Source: Spirochaetales bacterium
Lineage (GTDB): Bacteria; Spirochaetota; Spirochaetia; Sphaerochaetales; Sphaerochaetaceae
Length of the DNA stretch: 5,523 nt
Reading direction: 5' to 3'
Assembly: GCA_012800465.1 (NCBI GenBank)
Contig: JAAZJI010000141.1
Span: forward strand, 1 to 5,523
The first letter of the stretch is position 1. The number at the start of each line of letters is the position of its first letter. Made by a program: the position numbers and the translations under genes. Shown here piece after piece: positions 5,443-5,523 of the stretch. The notes below the pieces were generated by a model. That model was not told the DNA's origin. It saw only the letters and a list, made by a program, of their open reading frames with translations, and searched no databases.

Positions 5443-5523
5443 TTACACGTCCAAAAAAGTTTGAACGCTGATAATACGTGGTTCTTCGACAGCTGATTCG
5501 AGAAAATCCTTGTCACCTGTTAA
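5443..5523 (-). CDS. Probable PIN-domain (VapC-like) toxin, last 26 codons only
   Basis: Reading the minus strand from the right edge gives 26 sense codons and a TAA stop. The peptide starts LTGDKDFLESAVEEP and ends RIISVQTFLDV. The TGDKDFL run followed by a short spacer, a hydrophobic strand (RIIS) and a terminal FLD is the ending typical of PIN-domain proteins of the type annotated as the toxin component of toxin-antitoxin systems. The aspartates of TGDKD correspond to the last acidic motif of the nuclease site. PIN toxins of this kind are usually Mg-dependent RNases paired with a small DNA-binding antitoxin, which would lie outside the window. The fragment is about 40% GC (32 of 81 bases), clearly below the neighbouring genes, as is common for horizontally moved toxin modules. 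The identification rests on a short stretch. It shares the strand of the amidohydrolase operon, but a 140-bp gap with its own promoter separates them. Confidence 0.65.
   Translation of the reverse strand, partial: LTGDKDFLESAVEEPRIISVQTFLDV

Overview
The window is ordinary, densely packed bacterial chromosome. It is GC-rich inside the genes and AT-rich in the two promoter gaps and at the far right. It holds five substantial protein genes and a gene fragment at the right edge: the 3' end of a RelA/SpoT alarmone enzyme (+), a CBS-domain family II pyrophosphatase (-), ribose-5-phosphate isomerase B (+), a two-domain HAD phosphatase/cytidine deaminase fusion (-), a hydantoinase/dihydropyrimidinase-type amidohydrolase (-), and the last 26 codons of what looks like a PIN-domain toxin (-). 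There are no rRNA or tRNA genes, CRISPR arrays or insertion sequences.

The host is a bacterium. A long-form RelA/SpoT protein, a CBS-regulated Mn/Co-type pyrophosphatase, RpiB and a hydantoinase together fit an anaerobe or fermenter. The style of the proteins would suit Spirochaetota, Clostridia or a similar lineage, but this is only an impression and the sequence does not fix the phylum.

Layout. Positions 1-527 are the RelA/SpoT tail, which runs head-on into the pyrophosphatase (531-2165, -) with a 3-nt gap. The pyrophosphatase and rpiB (2296-2742, +) diverge from a 130-bp gap. That gap has one plausible sigma70-type promoter per gene, a perfect 15-bp dyad between them and very short predicted leaders. 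rpiB overlaps the end of the HAD-deaminase gene (2739-3902, -) by 4 nt. The HAD-deaminase start codon shares one base with the stop codon of the amidohydrolase gene (3902-5302, -), so these two form a translationally coupled operon. A good -35/-10 pair sits so close to the amidohydrolase ATG that its mRNA would be leaderless. The PIN-like fragment (5443-5523, -) lies upstream in an AT-rich patch.

How the genes may work together (inference): the operon joins a phosphatase, a cytidine deaminase and a cyclic-amide hydrolase. These could remove phosphate from a pyrimidine nucleotide, deaminate the nucleoside and open a dihydropyrimidine ring. RpiB next door could process ribose phosphate from nucleoside breakdown, and the pyrophosphatase is a general PPi sink. 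The HAD-deaminase fusion is the most unusual object here. No obviously new multi-gene defence or mobile system is visible.
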